Assembly: GCF_905115235.1 (NCBI RefSeq)
Contig: NC_051855.1
Span: 12,204,388-12,268,387 of the forward strand
Direction: 5' to 3'
DNA length: 64,000 nt
DNA from: Hermetia illucens
Taxonomy: Eukaryota > Arthropoda > Insecta > Diptera > Stratiomyidae
The notes under the pieces are model-generated. The model made no database searches and had not been told where the DNA came from. It saw nothing but the letters and a program-made list of their open reading frames with translations. Position numbers and translations under genes: made by a program. Shown here piece by piece: positions 34,099 to 46,899 of this stretch; within the stretch, counting starts at the first letter, position 1, and each line of letters starts with the position of its first letter.

Positions 34099-37000
34099 AT
34101 TTTCGATTTTGAAATTTTAGGGTATCAGAGCAAAAAAGCAAGGTTATAGCCTTTGATTTTTTGATGACGAAAATGGGTAAAAGCTGAAAAATCATTTTTC
34201 GAGGATTTAGACGTTAATTTCTCGTTTAGTACGTTCCAAATAATGAAAAAAAAAATCCAATTTTCGATTTTGAAATTTTAGGGTATCAGAGCAAAAAAGC
34301 AAGGTTATAGCCTTTGATTTTTTGATGACGAAAATGGGTAAAAGCTGAAAAAATCATTTTTCGAGGATTTAGACGTTAATTTCTCGTTTAGTACGTTCCA
34401 AATAATGAAAAAAAAAATCCAATTTTCGATTTTGAAATTTAGGGTATCAGAGCAAAAAAGCAAGGTTATAGCCTTTGATTTTTTGATGACGAAAATGGGT
34501 AAAAGCTGAAAAATCATTTTTCGAGGATTTAGACGTTAATTTCTCGTTTAGTACGTTCCAAATAATGAAAAAAAAAATCCAATTTCGATTTTGAAATTTT
34601 AGGGTATCAGAGCAAAAAAGCAAGGTTATAGCCTTGATTTTTTGATGACGAAAATGGGTAAAAGCTGAAAAATCATTTTTCGAGGATTTAGACGTTAATT
34701 TCTCGTTTAGTACGTTCCAAATAATGAAAAAAAAATCCAATTTTCGATTTTGAAATTTTAGGGTATCAGAGCAAAAAAGCAAGGTTATAGCCTTTGATTT
34801 TTTGATGACGAAAATGGGTAAAAGCTGAAAAATCATTTTTCGAGGATTTAGACGTTAATTTCTCGTTTAGTACGTTCCAAATAATGAAAAAAAAATCCAA
34901 TTTTCGATTTTGAAATTTTAGGGTATCAGAGCAAAAAAGCAAGGTTATAGCCTTTGATTTTTTGATGACGAAAATGGGTAAAAGCTGAAAAATCATTTTT
35001 CGAGGATTTAGACGTTAATTTCTCGTTTAGTACGTTCCAAATAATGAAAAAAAAATCCAATTTTCGATTTTGAAATTTTAGGGTATCAGAGCAAAAAAGC
35101 AAGGTTATAGCCTTTGATTTTTTGATGACGAAAATGGGTAAAAGCTGAAAAATCATTTTTCGAGGATTTAGACGTTAATTTCTCGTTTAGTACGTTCCAA
35201 ATAATGAAAAAAAAATCCAATTTTCGATTTTGAAATTTTAGGGTATCAGAGCAAAAAAGCAAGGTTATAGCCTTTGATTTTTTGATGACGAAAATGGGTA
35301 AAAGCTGAAAAATCATTTTTCGAGGATTTAGACGTTAATTTCTCGTTTAGTACGTTCCAAATAATGAAAAAAAAATCCAATTTTCGATTTTGAAATTTTA
35401 GGGTATCAGAGCAAAAAAGCAAGGTTATAGCCTTTGATTTTTTGATGACGAAAATGGGTAAAAGCTGAAAAATCATTTTTCGAGGATTTAGACGTTAATT
35501 TCTCGTTTAGTACGTTCCAAATAATGAAAAAAAAAATCCAATTTTCGATTTTGAAATTTTAGGGTATCAGAGCAAAAAAGCAAGGTTATAGCCTTTGATT
35601 TTTTGATGACGAAAATGGGTAAAAGCTGAAAAATCATTTTTCGAGGATTTAGACGTTAATTTCTCGTTTAGTACGTTCCAAATAATGAAAAAAAAATCCA
35701 ATTTTCGATTTTGAAATTTTAGGGTATCAGAGCAAAAAAGCAAGGTTATAGCCTTTGATTTTTTGATGACGAAAATGGGTAAAAGCTGAAAAATCATTTT
35801 TCGAGGATTTAGACGTTAATTTCTCGTTTAGTACGTTCCAAATAATGAAAAAAAAATCCAATTTTCGATTTTGAAATTTTAGGGTATCAGAGCAAAAAAG
35901 CAAGGTTATAGCCTTTGATTTTTTGATGACGAAAATGGGTAAAAGCTGAAAAATCATTTTTCGAGGATTTAGACGTTAATTTCTCGTTTAGTACGTTCCA
36001 AATAATGAAAAAAAAATCCAATTTTCGATTTTGAAATTTTAGGGTATCAGAGCAAAAAAGCAAGGTTATAGCCTTTGATTTTTTGATGACGAAAATGGGT
36101 AAAAAGCTGAAAAATCATTTTTCGAGGATTTAGACGTTAATTTCTCGTTTAGTACGTTCCAAATAATGAAAAAAAAATCCAATTTTCGATTTTGAAATTT
36201 TAGGGTATCAGAGCAAAAAAGCAAGGTTATAGCCTTTGATTTTTTGATGACGAAAATGGGTAAAAGCTGAAAAATCATTTTTCGAGGATTTAGACGTTAA
36301 TTTCTCGTTTAGTACGTTCCAAATAATGAAAAAAAAATCCAATTTTCGATTTTGAAATTTTAGGGTATCAGAGCAAAAAAGCAAGGTTATAGCCTTTGAT
36401 TTTTGATGACGAAAATGGGTAAAAGCTGAAAAATCATTTTTCGAGGATTTAGACGTTAATTTCTCGTTTAGTACGTTCCAAATAATGAAAAAAAAAATCC
36501 AATTTTCGATTTTGAAATTTTAGGGTATCAGAGCAAAAAAGCAAGGTTATAGCCTTTGATTTTTTGATGACGAAAATGGGTAAAAGCTGAAAAATCATTT
36601 TTCGAGGATTTAGACGTTAATTTCTCGTTTAGTACGTTCCAAATAATGAAAAAAAAATCCAATTTTCGATTTTGAAATTTTAGGGTATCAGAGCAAAAAA
36701 GCAAGGTTATAGCCTTTGATTTTTTGATGACGAAAATGGGTAAAAGCTGAAAAATCATTTTTCGAGGATTTAGACGTTAATTTCTCGTTTAGTACGTTCC
36801 AAATAATGAAAAAAAAATCCAATTTTCGATTTTGAAATTTTAGGGTATCAGAGCAAAAAAGCAAGGTTATAGCCTTTGATTTTTTGATGACGAAAATGGG
36901 TAAAAGCTGAAAAATCATTTTTCGAGGATTTAGACGTTAATTTCTCGTTTAGTACGTTCCAAATAATGAAAAAAAAATCCAATTTTCGATTTTGAAATTT

Positions 37001-40000
37001 TAGGGTATCAGAGCAAAAAAGCAAGGTTATAGCCTTTGATTTTTTGATGACGAAAATGGGTAAAAGCTGAAAAATCATTTTTCGAGGATTTAGACGTTAA
37101 TTTCTCGTTTAGTACGTTCCAAATAATGAAAAAAAAAATCCAATTTTCGATTTTGAAATTTTAGGGTATCAGAGCAAAAAAGCAAGGTTATAGCCTTTGA
37201 TTTTTTGATGACGAAAATGGGTAAAAGCTGAAAAATCATTTTTCGAGGATTTAGACGTTAATTTCTCGTTTAGTACGTTCCAAATAATGAAAAAAAAATC
37301 CAATTTTCGATTTTGAAATTTTAGGGTATCAGAGCAAAAAAGCAAGGTTATAGCCTTTGATTTTTTGATGACGAAAATGGGTAAAAGCTGAAAAAATCAT
37401 TTTTCGAGGATTTAGACGTTAATTTCTCGTTTAGTACGTTCCAAATAATGAAAAAAAAATCCAATTTTCGATTTTGAAATTTTAGGGTATCAGAGCAAAA
37501 AAGCAAGGTTATAGCCTTTGATTTTTTGATGACGAAAATGGGTAAAAGCTGAAAAATCATTTTTCGAGGATTTAGACGTTAATTTCTCGTTTAGTACGTT
37601 CCAAATAATGAAAAAAAAAATCCAATTTTCGATTTTGAAATTTTAGGGTATCAGAGCAAAAAAGCAAGGTTATAGCCTTTGATTTTTTGATGACGAAAAT
37701 GGGTAAAAGCTGAAAAATCATTTTTCGAGGATTTAGACGTTAATTTCTCGTTTAGTACGTTCCAAATAATGAAAAAAAAATCCAATTTTCGATTTTGAAA
37801 TTTTAGGGTATCAGAGCAAAAAAGCAAGGTTATAGCCTTTGATTTTTTGATGACGAAAATGGGTAAAAGCTGAAAAATCATTTTTCGAGGATTTAGACGT
37901 TAATTTCTCGTTTAGTACGTTCCAAATAATGAAAAAAAAATCCAATTTTCGATTTTGAAATTTTAGGGTATCAGAGCAAAAAAGCAAGGTTATAGCCTTT
38001 GATTTTTTGATGACGAAAATGGGTAAAAGCTGAAAAATCATTTTTCGAGGATTTAGACGTTAATTTCTCGTTTAGTACGTTCCAAATAATGAAAAAAAAA
38101 TCCAATTTTCGATTTTGAAATTTTAGGGTATCAGAGCAAAAAAGCAAGGTTATAGCCTTTGATTTTTTGATGACGAAAATGGGTAAAAGCTGAAAAATCA
38201 TTTTTCGAGGATTTAGACGTTAATTTCTCGTTTAGTACGTTCCAAATAATGAAAAAAAAAATCCAATTTTCGATTTTGAAATTTTAGGGTATCAGAGCAA
38301 AAAAGCAAGGTTATAGCCTTTGATTTTTTGATGACGAAAATGGGTAAAAGCTGAAAAATCATTTTTCGAGGATTTAGACGTTAATTTCTCGTTTAGTACG
38401 TTCCAAATAATGAAAAAAAAATCCAATTTTCGATTTTGAAATTTTAGGGTATCAGAGCAAAAAAGCAAGGTTATAGCCTTTGATTTTTTGATGACGAAAA
38501 TGGGTAAAAGCTGAAAAAATCATTTTTCGAGGATTTAGACGTTAATTTCTCGTTTAGTACGTTCCAAATAATGAAAAAAAAATCCAATTTTCGATTTTGA
38601 AATTTTAGGGTATCAGAGCAAAAAAGCAAGGTTATAGCCTTTGATTTTTTGATGACGAAAATGGGTAAAAGCTGAAAAATCATTTTTCGAGGATTTAGAC
38701 GTTAATTTCTCGTTTAGTACGTTCCAAATAATGAAAAAAAAATCCAATTTTCGATTTTGAAATTTTAGGGTATCAGAGCAAAAAAGCAAGGTTATAGCCT
38801 TTGATTTTTTGATGACGAAAATGGGTAAAAGCTGAAAAATCATTTTTCGAGGATTTAGACGTTAATTTCTCGTTTAGTACGTTCCAAATAATGAAAAAAA
38901 AATCCAATTTTCGATTTTGAAATTTTAGGGTATCAGAGCAAAAAAGCAAGGTTATAGCCTTTGATTTTTTGATGACGAAAATGGGTAAAAGCTGAAAAAT
39001 CATTTTTCGAGGATTTAGACGTTAATTTCTCGTTTAGTACGTTCCAAATAATGAAAAAAAAATCCAATTTTCGATTTTGAAATTTTAGGGTATCAGAGCA
39101 AAAAAGCAAGGTTATAGCCTTTGATTTTTTGATGACGAAAATGGGTAAAAGCTGAAAAATCATTTTTCGAGGATTTAGACGTTAATTTCTCGTTTAGTAC
39201 GTTCCAAATAATGAAAAAAAAATCCAATTTTCGATTTTGAAATTTTAGGGTATCAGAGCAAAAAAGCAAGGTTATAGCCTTTGATTTTTTGATGACGAAA
39301 ATGGGTAAAAGCTGAAAAATCATTTTTCGAGGATTTAGACGTTAATTTCTCGTTTAGTACGTTCCAAATAATGAAAAAAAAATCCAATTTTCGATTTTGA
39401 AATTTTAGGGTATCAGAGCAAAAAAGCAAGGTTATAGCCTTTGATTTTTTGATGACGAAAATGGGTAAAAGCTGAAAAATCATTTTTCGAGGATTTAGAC
39501 GTTAATTTCTCGTTTAGTACGTTCCAAATAATGAAAAAAAAATCCAATTTTCGATTTTGAAATTTTAGGGTATCAGAGCAAAAAAGCAAGGTTATAGCCT
39601 TTGATTTTTTGATGACGAAAATGGGTAAAAGCTGAAAAATCATTTTTCGAGGATTTAGACGTTAATTTCTCGTTTAGTACGTTCCAAATAATGAAAAAAA
39701 AATCCAATTTTCGATTTTGAAATTTTAGGGTATCAGAGCAAAAAAGCAAGGTTATAGCCTTTGATTTTTTGATGACGAAAATGGGTAAAAGCTGAAAAAT
39801 CATTTTTCGAGGATTTAGACGTTAATTTCTCGTTTAGTACGTTCCAAATAATGAAAAAAAAATCCAATTTTCGATTTTGAAATTTTAGGGTATCAGAGCA
39901 AAAAAGCAAGGTTATAGCCTTTGATTTTTTGATGACGAAAATGGGTAAAAGCTGAAAAAATCATTTTTCGAGGATTTAGACGTTAATTTCTCGTTTAGTA

Positions 40001-41745
40001 CGTTCCAAATAATGAAAAAAAAATCCAATTTTCGATTTTGAAATTTTAGGGTATCAGAGCAAAAAAGCAAGGTTATAGCCTTTGATTTTTTGATGACGAA
40101 AATGGGTAAAAGCTGAAAAATCATTTTTCGAGGATTTAGACGTTAATTTCTCGTTTAGTACGTTCCAAATAATGAAAAAAAAATCCAATTTTCGATTTTG
40201 AAATTTTAGGGTATCAGAGCAAAAAAGCAAGGTTATAGCCTTTGATTTTTTGATGACGAAAATGGGTAAAAGCTGAAAAATCATTTTTCGAGGATTTAGA
40301 CGTTAATTTCTCGTTTAGTACGTTCCAAATAATGAAAAAAAAATCCAATTTTCGATTTTGAAATTTTAGGGTATCAGAGCAAAAAAGCAAGGTTATAGCC
40401 TTTGATTTTTTGATGACGAAAATGGGTAAAAGCTGAAAAATCATTTTTCGAGGATTTAGACGTTAATTTCTCGTTTAGTACGTTCCAAATAATGAAAAAA
40501 AAATCCAATTTTCGATTTTGAAATTTTAGGGTATCAGAGCAAAAAAGCAAGGTTATAGCCTTTGATTTTTTGATGACGAAAATGGGTAAAAGCTGAAAAA
40601 TCATTTTTCGAGGATTTAGACGTTAATTTCTCGTTTAGTACGTTCCAAATAATGAAAAAAAAATCCAATTTTCGATTTTGAAATTTTAGGGTATCAGAGC
40701 AAAAAAGCAAGGTTATAGCCTTTGATTTTTTGATGACGAAAATGGGTAAAAGCTGAAAAATCATTTTTCGAGGATTTAGACGTTAATTTCTCGTTTAGTA
40801 CGTTCCAAATAATGAAAAAAAAATCCAATTTTCGATTTTGAAATTTTAGGGTATCAGAGCAAAAAAGCAAGGTTATAGCCTTTGATTTTTTGATGACGAA
40901 AATGGGTAAAAGCTGAAAAATCATTTTTCGAGGATTTAGACGTTAATTTCTCGTTTAGTACGTTCCAAATAATGAAAAAAAAATCCAATTTTCGATTTTG
41001 AAATTTTAGGGTATCAGAGCAAAAAAGCAAGGTTATAGCCTTTGATTTTTTGATGACGAAAATGGGTAAAAGCTGAAAAATCATTTTTCGAGGATTTAGA
41101 CGTTAATTTCTCGTTTAGTACGTTCCAAATAATGAAAAAAAAATCCAATTTTCGATTTTGAAATTTTAGGGTATCAGAGCAAAAAAGCAAGGTTATAGCC
41201 TTTGATTTTTTGATGACGAAAATGGGTAAAAGCTGAAAAATCATTTTTCGAGGATTTAGACGTTAATTTCTCGTTTAGTACGTTCCAAATAATGAAAAAA
41301 AAATCCAATTTTCGATTTTGAAATTTTAGGGTATCAGAGCAAAAAAGCAAGGTTATAGCCTTTGATTTTTTGATGACGAAAATGGGTAAAAGCTGAAAAA
41401 TCATTTTTCGAGGATTTAGACGTTAATTTCTCGTTTAGTACGTTCCAAATAATGAAAAAAAAATCCAATTTTCGATTTTGAAATTTTAGGGTATCAGAGC
41501 AAAAAAGCAAGGTTATAGCCTTTGATTTTTTGATGACGAAAATGGGTAAAAGCTGAAAAATCATTTTTCGAGGATTTAGACGTTAATTTCTCGTTTAGTA
41601 CGTTCCAAATAATGAAAAAAAAACCCAATTTTCGATTTTGAAATTTTAGGGTATCAGCGTCAGAAAGCAAGTGTATAGCCTTTGATTTTTTGATGACGGA
41701 AATGGGGGAAAAGCTGAAAAATCATTTTTCAAGGATTTGGACGTT

Positions 41746-42025
41746 TTTTTTTCTTAACACATTCAATTTATTTTCTTTGATTTTGTTACAGATAGTTTAT
41801 GACTAAAATTAATACTAGACTTATCTCTAACAGCTTAACTTTACCTATGGACTAACATTTTGCTTAATACTAGACTTAATTTACGGTAGCATTAATTTAT
41901 CTTATGGCTAATTCTATAGAGGGGAAAGTCAGGAAAAACCTCTCTTATGTTGTTGTTTGTTCGGTGGATAATTGTGTTGCATTAAAGGATGGAGGAAAGA
42001 TACATATAGGGGAAGGAAAAAACCC
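41746..42025. other. Insertion-like AT-rich sequence breaking the last satellite monomers
   Basis: The last direct monomer breaks off in a T9 run, followed by about 280 nt unrelated to the satellite. Within it AATACTAGACTTA occurs twice. The T run could be the tail of a minus-strand retroelement, but no family was recognised. Confidence 0.4.
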
Positions 42026-42238
42026 CGATTTGTGATTTGGAAATTTGAGGGTGTCAGCGTCGGAAAGCAAGTGTATAGCCTGCGATTTGTTGATGACGAA
42101 AATGGGAGAAAAGCTGAAAAATCACTTTTCGAGGATTTAAATGTTAATTTCTCGTTAAGTACTTGCAAAATAATGAAAAGGAACCTGATTTATGATCTTG
42201 AGATCTGAGAGTATCAGCGTCTGAGAGCAAGTGTATAA
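42025..42238 (+). repeat. Diverged satellite monomers at the right edge
   Basis: One complete and one partial monomer with GTCAGCGTCGGAAAGCAAGT, GATGACGAAAATGGGAGAAA, TTTCGAGGATTTAAATG, then AAAAGGAACCTGATTTATGA and TATCAGCGTCTGAGAGCAAG. They resemble the left-edge monomers more than the core. Confidence 0.85.
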
Positions 42239-42244
42239 TGTAAC

Positions 42245-42645
42245 GCCTGACCCACAGTTAATATGGGGGATGGTGCTTAAAGCCCAGTTTTTCGAGACTT
42301 TCTAAGTAATAGTTGCGCCATGGACTTCGTCTTCTTTGTCCTGTGCGCAAGGGGATCGGCTCGTTCTGTTCGGTTGCATTTAGTTCTATCCAAAGCCTGA
42401 TCTGGATGCAATCGCGAAGGATTCAAACCTCATTTAGCGTATCAAGCCACCTTTGTTTCGGCCAGTTTTTTGTTCGCTTACCATAGACTTCGATATTTAG
42501 ACCAATCTTGACTAGTGAATTCTCATTAGCGCGAATTACATGCCCACACCATCGAAGACATCTCTCTTGCAATTTTGCCAGGATCAACATACCAAAGCGC
42601 TCGGTTGGAAGATAGTTGTGAAAATTGGCATTAACGTCAGCCATT
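42245..42645 (-). mobile_element. LINE ORF2 C-terminal fragment (RTE/CR1-like)
   Basis: Minus strand encodes LQERCLRWCGHVIRANEN then GKRTKNWPKQRWLDTLNEV, the LRW.GHV.R...GKR..GRPK.RW.D signature that follows the RT in many LINEs. A downstream part (RDCIQIRLWIELNATEQNE) follows with a frame change. It is a short 5'-truncated relic. Confidence 0.65.
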
Positions 42646-44777
42646 TTTGCGAGTGACAGATCAAACGAGTGCTTTGGACATTGCCCGATGGAAGTAAGTT
42701 TGACAGCTCAGATGAGTCGACCGTTCGTGCTAACTGTACCCTGCGCATTATACCACTCAGAGCAGTGCTAAAATGACAGTTGTTGGAGGAAGTATTTGTC
42801 ACCCTGGAATTATATTTTTTAAGGGCAGGTGTTGACGTAGATGACGGGCTGTTTGGTGTGAATTTATATCTCCTTGAAAGGTAGACTTTTCTCAACACTG
42901 GCAGGGGAAAGTATAGTTCTTTTGTGATTTTCACATTAATCATGGTTCGTTAAGTAAGAATCTCCGCTGAATTGCTTTTCGCGTTGAGAATGTTTACTCT
43001 GTTTTCCTTTCGCTGCTGTCAGTCTAGCATGAAGTGTAGCATCAATCGCAGCTGATCATTGTTGGTATACCGTATGTTGGTGTTAAGGGAGACAGCCCAT
43101 TGTTCGGTTCTATTGAAATTTCTAGGAAGACTTAAGCTGTGATATCTTGTTGCCGTGGTCGTCCCGTCTCGATTGAAAAGGCAACAATTGCAATTTTCTA
43201 CGAAGATTTCCATTTAATTAGCGAATTCATGGAATTTTGATAAAGTGCATCGTCGCAAGTGACAGCAGGTGACGAAAGAAATACGACAGAACAAAGGGAG
43301 TCCACTGTTTTCCGAAAGACTCGACTCGGGCGTACAAAACGCGATTGTTTGGTGATCTCTTCCCGTGATAGATGCAAATTATTTTTTTTTTTTTTTCAAT
43401 TCTTTTAGTCGATTACAGCTGGCCTGTTTACCGATTACCTCCCCCAACCCGAATGTTCGCTATGAAATTGAAGCGATTGTGATGTGAATATTCTAAGGAC
43501 AAGATACAATTTTCATCTTGTCGAATATTTTAATGGTGCAACCTAAGCAAGGTCAGAGATACTTTGAAGTGTGCAAAACTGAACAATTTCTAGGAATCTG
43601 CGACGCAATTTTGGCGTGATTTGGTTCTAGTAATGTCCGATTTCGAACGTATTTTCATTGGAATGTATGGACTGCAGACAACATTCTACATTGGTCATCT
43701 GTTAATTGTGTTCCGTGGTTGTTGCGAATGACATTAGTGGTAGAGCCATCGTGCAGTGAAAGGAATAAATGAATACATTATGCAAAATAGTTGATTCGAC
43801 CGTGTACGGAACATACTTTGGTTTTCAAATAAAGTTGCTTGGTCTTAAGGGAGCAAGGGAACTATGGGGAAGGTCCTAGAGACTCGCTAATACATAGTTG
43901 TCTTACAAAACCATCTGGCTTAGAAGTGCATCATTGGCTTCAGAAAGGACGATGTAGGTTATCCTTGAATTAAAAGTATTACGTTGTCTAGCTAATAACT
44001 TTCCTCTTTTTCAGTATTCAGACTAAGGAATTTCGAAACATTGCAGCCAGATTCAGTTGAGAGATTGCTGCGTTAGTTGCCTGCTCTATGTAGGGTTGTC
44101 TCCAAGCTAGGAACTACCTAAGGCACACTCCTACATTCCCGAAACAAGGAGCTGTTGGATTTGCAACTTCATCGGTTTATTTAAGCATAACTCGGGGTTG
44201 AATTCTCAGTTCTATCCCATTTCCTCTGGATGTAATTTGGGACAAGTCGATACATCCAAGCGCCTAGATTTGAAACTTCCATAAACAGTTCCCACCCAGA
44301 TTATTCATCGACGATTGAAGCACCTTTTATTAGTTGTTTCAACGTTAAATAATATCAAATTTATCTCTTAGATTTTACTAAACTAGAATCTGTACTGGTT
44401 TTATAGTAAATATGTGGAAAATGAGCTGATACTTCAAAGCATGTTAGAGAAAACGACCTTCTTGCAGTTATTCTAGTGTAAATAATAGCGATATCGCTTT
44501 CTTATAATTTACTAATCCGCAGATTTCATTTTTTACTGCCTAACCTCCTCTTTTTTTGTGATTCCTAAAGTAAAGCTGTGTGTCCGGGATTGATTTAGTC
44601 AGATGAATCTTATTTTTCGTTGTCTACAAAGGTGACACAATCAAAATCGTTGCTATGCTAAAAATCCAGTAGATCTAGACGCGCTGCCTCAGCCGTTTTA
44701 CTAAGATTTTGGTGTTAGTAATAAATTTGAGGGAAGAGTGGAAATTAGCGTGTATTATACATAAGGGAATATTCAGT
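42646..44777. other. Region upstream of the RNF11 homologue
   Basis: No gene recognised. A minus-strand open frame at 42943-42584 overlaps the LINE relic and has no family resemblance. The right half may hold the RNF11 promoter and a 5' UTR exon, but no element can be fixed. Confidence 0.35.
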
Positions 44778-45276
44778 ATGGGAAACTGTTTGAAACGATC
44801 AGCAGCGGATGATATCTCGCTTCTGCGGGGCGGCAATGAACCAACGCGTGAGTCTTCAGCTGACCCCCTAGGGCCGCCACTCTATTCGGTAATTTATTAT
44901 CCGCTCTCTGTTACCACGTGGATATCACCATGTACCTTACTTTTTCCAGGAAATTATACAACCAGTATTTTATCCATCACCATCAGTTAGCCGTCCAGCA
45001 TCACATCTTACTGAAGAGGAGCAAGTAAAAATCGCCAAACGGATTGGTCTCATACAACATTTGCCGATCGGGTCATACGATGGGTGCAGTAAGAAATCTC
45101 GCGAATGTGTAATATGTATGGTTGAATTTTCAGTAGAAGAAGCTGTACGATATTTACCATGTATGCATATATATCACGTTAGCTGTATTGATGATTGGCT
45201 GATGCGTAGTTTAACATGCCCAAGTTGTATGGAACCGGTTGATGCCGCTCTTCTAACAACCTACGAAACGACGTAA
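44778..45276 (+). CDS. RING finger protein 11 (RNF11) homologue, two exons
   Basis: Exons 44778-44888 and 44950-45276, split by a 61-nt GT-AG intron, give 145 aa (human RNF11 is 154). The N-terminus MGNCLK is a myristoylation/palmitoylation-type membrane anchor, followed by DDISLL as in human RNF11. PPLY is a PPxY motif for WW domains of Nedd4-family ligases. HLTEEEQVKIAKRIGLIQHL is nearly as in vertebrates. The RING-H2 domain has Cys-Val-Ile-Cys, LPCMHIYHVSC and CPSCMEP with all eight zinc ligands. It probably acts as an E3 ligase or adaptor at endosomal membranes. The nearest Drosophila gene should be CG32850. The start codon is fixed by MGNC; the frame opens upstream but has no homology there. 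Confidence 0.93.
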
Positions 45277-45523
45277 AGTTATATATGAAATTTATTGCAT
45301 ATATGACAAGAAATTATATTTAGAAATAGATTGAAAACTGTAAAAAATAATAGGAACTAGTAAAAACACGAATGGGAAGGCGAAAGGCAAAAGTGTGTAA
45401 CAACGGTGGGCGAGTGAGAAGAAATGTTTTTTTTTTTGTTTTATTTTCATATCTTTTAGGCATCCATCAATCCTACCCATAAAATGAATTCTTAGTTTCA
45501 CCCTTTATCGATACGTAAATGTT

Positions 45524-45581
45524 AATAAAAAGCAAATGTAATAGAGATGTTTTGGTAATTTATAGAAATCCGAAAAATAAA
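45524..45581 (+). terminator. Candidate poly(A) signals of the RNF11 gene
   Basis: AATAAA hexamers at 45524-45529 and 45576-45581, about 250-300 nt after the stop. Position is suitable; use is not proven. Confidence 0.4.
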
Positions 45582-45879
45582 AACACACGATGGCCATGAT
45601 CAGTCCATCTGATCATCGTCCATATGTACCAGCGGTACAGATCATGTGAAAATGCCGAAACAATTTATATAAATATACGTGTATATACACATAATTTCAG
45701 CAATTTAGGGCTATAATCTCGTTTTTGGATTATATATAAGATACGCCTATGCATATACATATGTAGATAAGTAAACATAAAAGTTTCAAGAATCATTAGA
45801 TAGAAAAACAATGAATACCTATAAATATATCTAATTTGTTTTACATGGAACTCGACATGGAGTGTAATTGCGTTTCCCA

Positions 45880-46860
45880 TTTGCTTGGTTGTTATTCTTT
45901 TCCTCGGTGAAGTATCGAATTCTTTGCTAAAAGTCGAAAGAGGACGCATGATAGAGTATCCCCTTGTCGGAGACCGTTGTTCATGTAGAATGGACTTGAG
46001 AGTGGTCCTGCTGCTTTTATCTGGCCTCGCACATTGGTCAGCGTCAGTCTTATCAATTTCGTTGGGATACCGAATTCTCTCATAGCCGTGTACAGCTTTA
46101 AAGTCGATGAAGAGATGGTGCAACTGATGGCCATACTCCCAACAGTTTTTCCATCGCTTGCTGTAGAGAGAAAATCTAATCTGTTGCTAATTTACCTGGA
46201 GTGAAGCCTCTTTGGTATGAGCCAATGATGTTCCGGGCGTATGAGGCTCGACAGAGTTCGTGATAAGTCTCTGCGCGTGCACGCGTGCTTTGAAAATGTG
46301 GCTGTATCAGTGGTAACGTTCTTCAGGTTGTTGTGAAGATCATTTGTTGATGCTTCATCTCCATGACCTCTGTTGTCGCGGAGGGCTGTGTTGTGGATGG
46401 TTTCAGTGTTAATTCTCACCTGATTGTCAGTGGTGTCGAAATTCGAGCTCGGAGCACCATGTCAAGGGGATAGTGGTCCGAGCCTATATTGGCCCCCTAT
46501 ATGTTCTGAAATTCATCAAGGCTAAGAGGTGGCGGCGTTCGATCAGCACGTGGTCAATTTAGTTGAAAGTGGTCCCGCCTGGAAAAGCCCACATTTGTTT
46601 GTGGACGGCTTCCCGTGCAAGCCAGATACTTCCAATAATCATTTCGTGTGACACTGCTAATTGAATAATCCGCAGTCCGTTATCGTATCGCCTGAATACG
46701 GGCTCCATCCCTACTTAGCTGTTAAAATCCCCAAGTATGATTTTAATATCATATCTGGGACAGGCTTCGAGGGTTCGTTCTATTGCAAGGAGGGCTCGGC
46801 CGGCAACGGCTAGGCCTTCATTTGCACCCCAGGCCATCGAAGCCGATAGGTAGGTCCTAT
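45880..46860 (-). mobile_element. RTE-like LINE fragment (endonuclease and RT)
   Basis: Minus strand, 5' to 3': endonuclease with IILGDFN, MWAFPGGTTFN, IDHVLIERRHL (about 46750-46500), then a linker and RT with HHLFIDFKAVH, REFGIPTKLIRLTLTNV, NNGLRQGDTLSCVLF (46134-45892). Endonucleases of this kind are often mis-annotated as craniofacial development protein 2. Broken by frame changes and missing its 3' RT part; a possible 3' relative lies at 42245-42645. Confidence 0.7.
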
Positions 46861-46899
46861 ATGATGACCCTAATCCATCCGGTTACGATACTGAGCAGT

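Larger units (their letters stand above)
24545..41745. repeat. 160-bp satellite DNA array, about 105 copies
   Basis: Head-to-tail monomers with a 160-nt period (a count of one monomer gives 47 G+C, about 29%). Landmarks in each: TTTTAGGGTATCAGAGC, AGCAAGGTTATAGCC, TTTTTTGATGACGAAAATGG, CATTTTTCGAGGATTTAGAC, TTAGTACGTTCC and an A8-A9 run. Core monomers are almost identical. The first and last monomers instead carry TATCAGCGTCAGAAAGCAAG. Variants such as ACGTCCC for ACGTTCC, CCTCTG for CCTTTG and a 21-nt longer form occur only at about 25.2-28.8 kb. Reading frames of about 76 codons per monomer are a by-product of the period and are not genes. Confidence 0.98.

Noticed and set aside
33764-34195. 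A 143-codon frame across the N gap
   Set aside because: It exists only because N is translated as unknown residues; it is satellite DNA.
24606-41564. Dozens of minus-strand open frames of about 76 codons with nearly the same peptide
   Set aside because: They recur with the satellite period, overlap each other, and the 160-nt period is not a multiple of three. No homology or start context supports coding.
24545-41745. CRISPR-like array
   Set aside because: Repeats are head-to-tail without unique spacers, and the context is an animal genome.
42584-42943. Minus-strand 119-codon frame near the LINE relic
   Set aside because: Low-complexity Ser/Thr composition, overlap with the LINE fragment in another frame, no domain.
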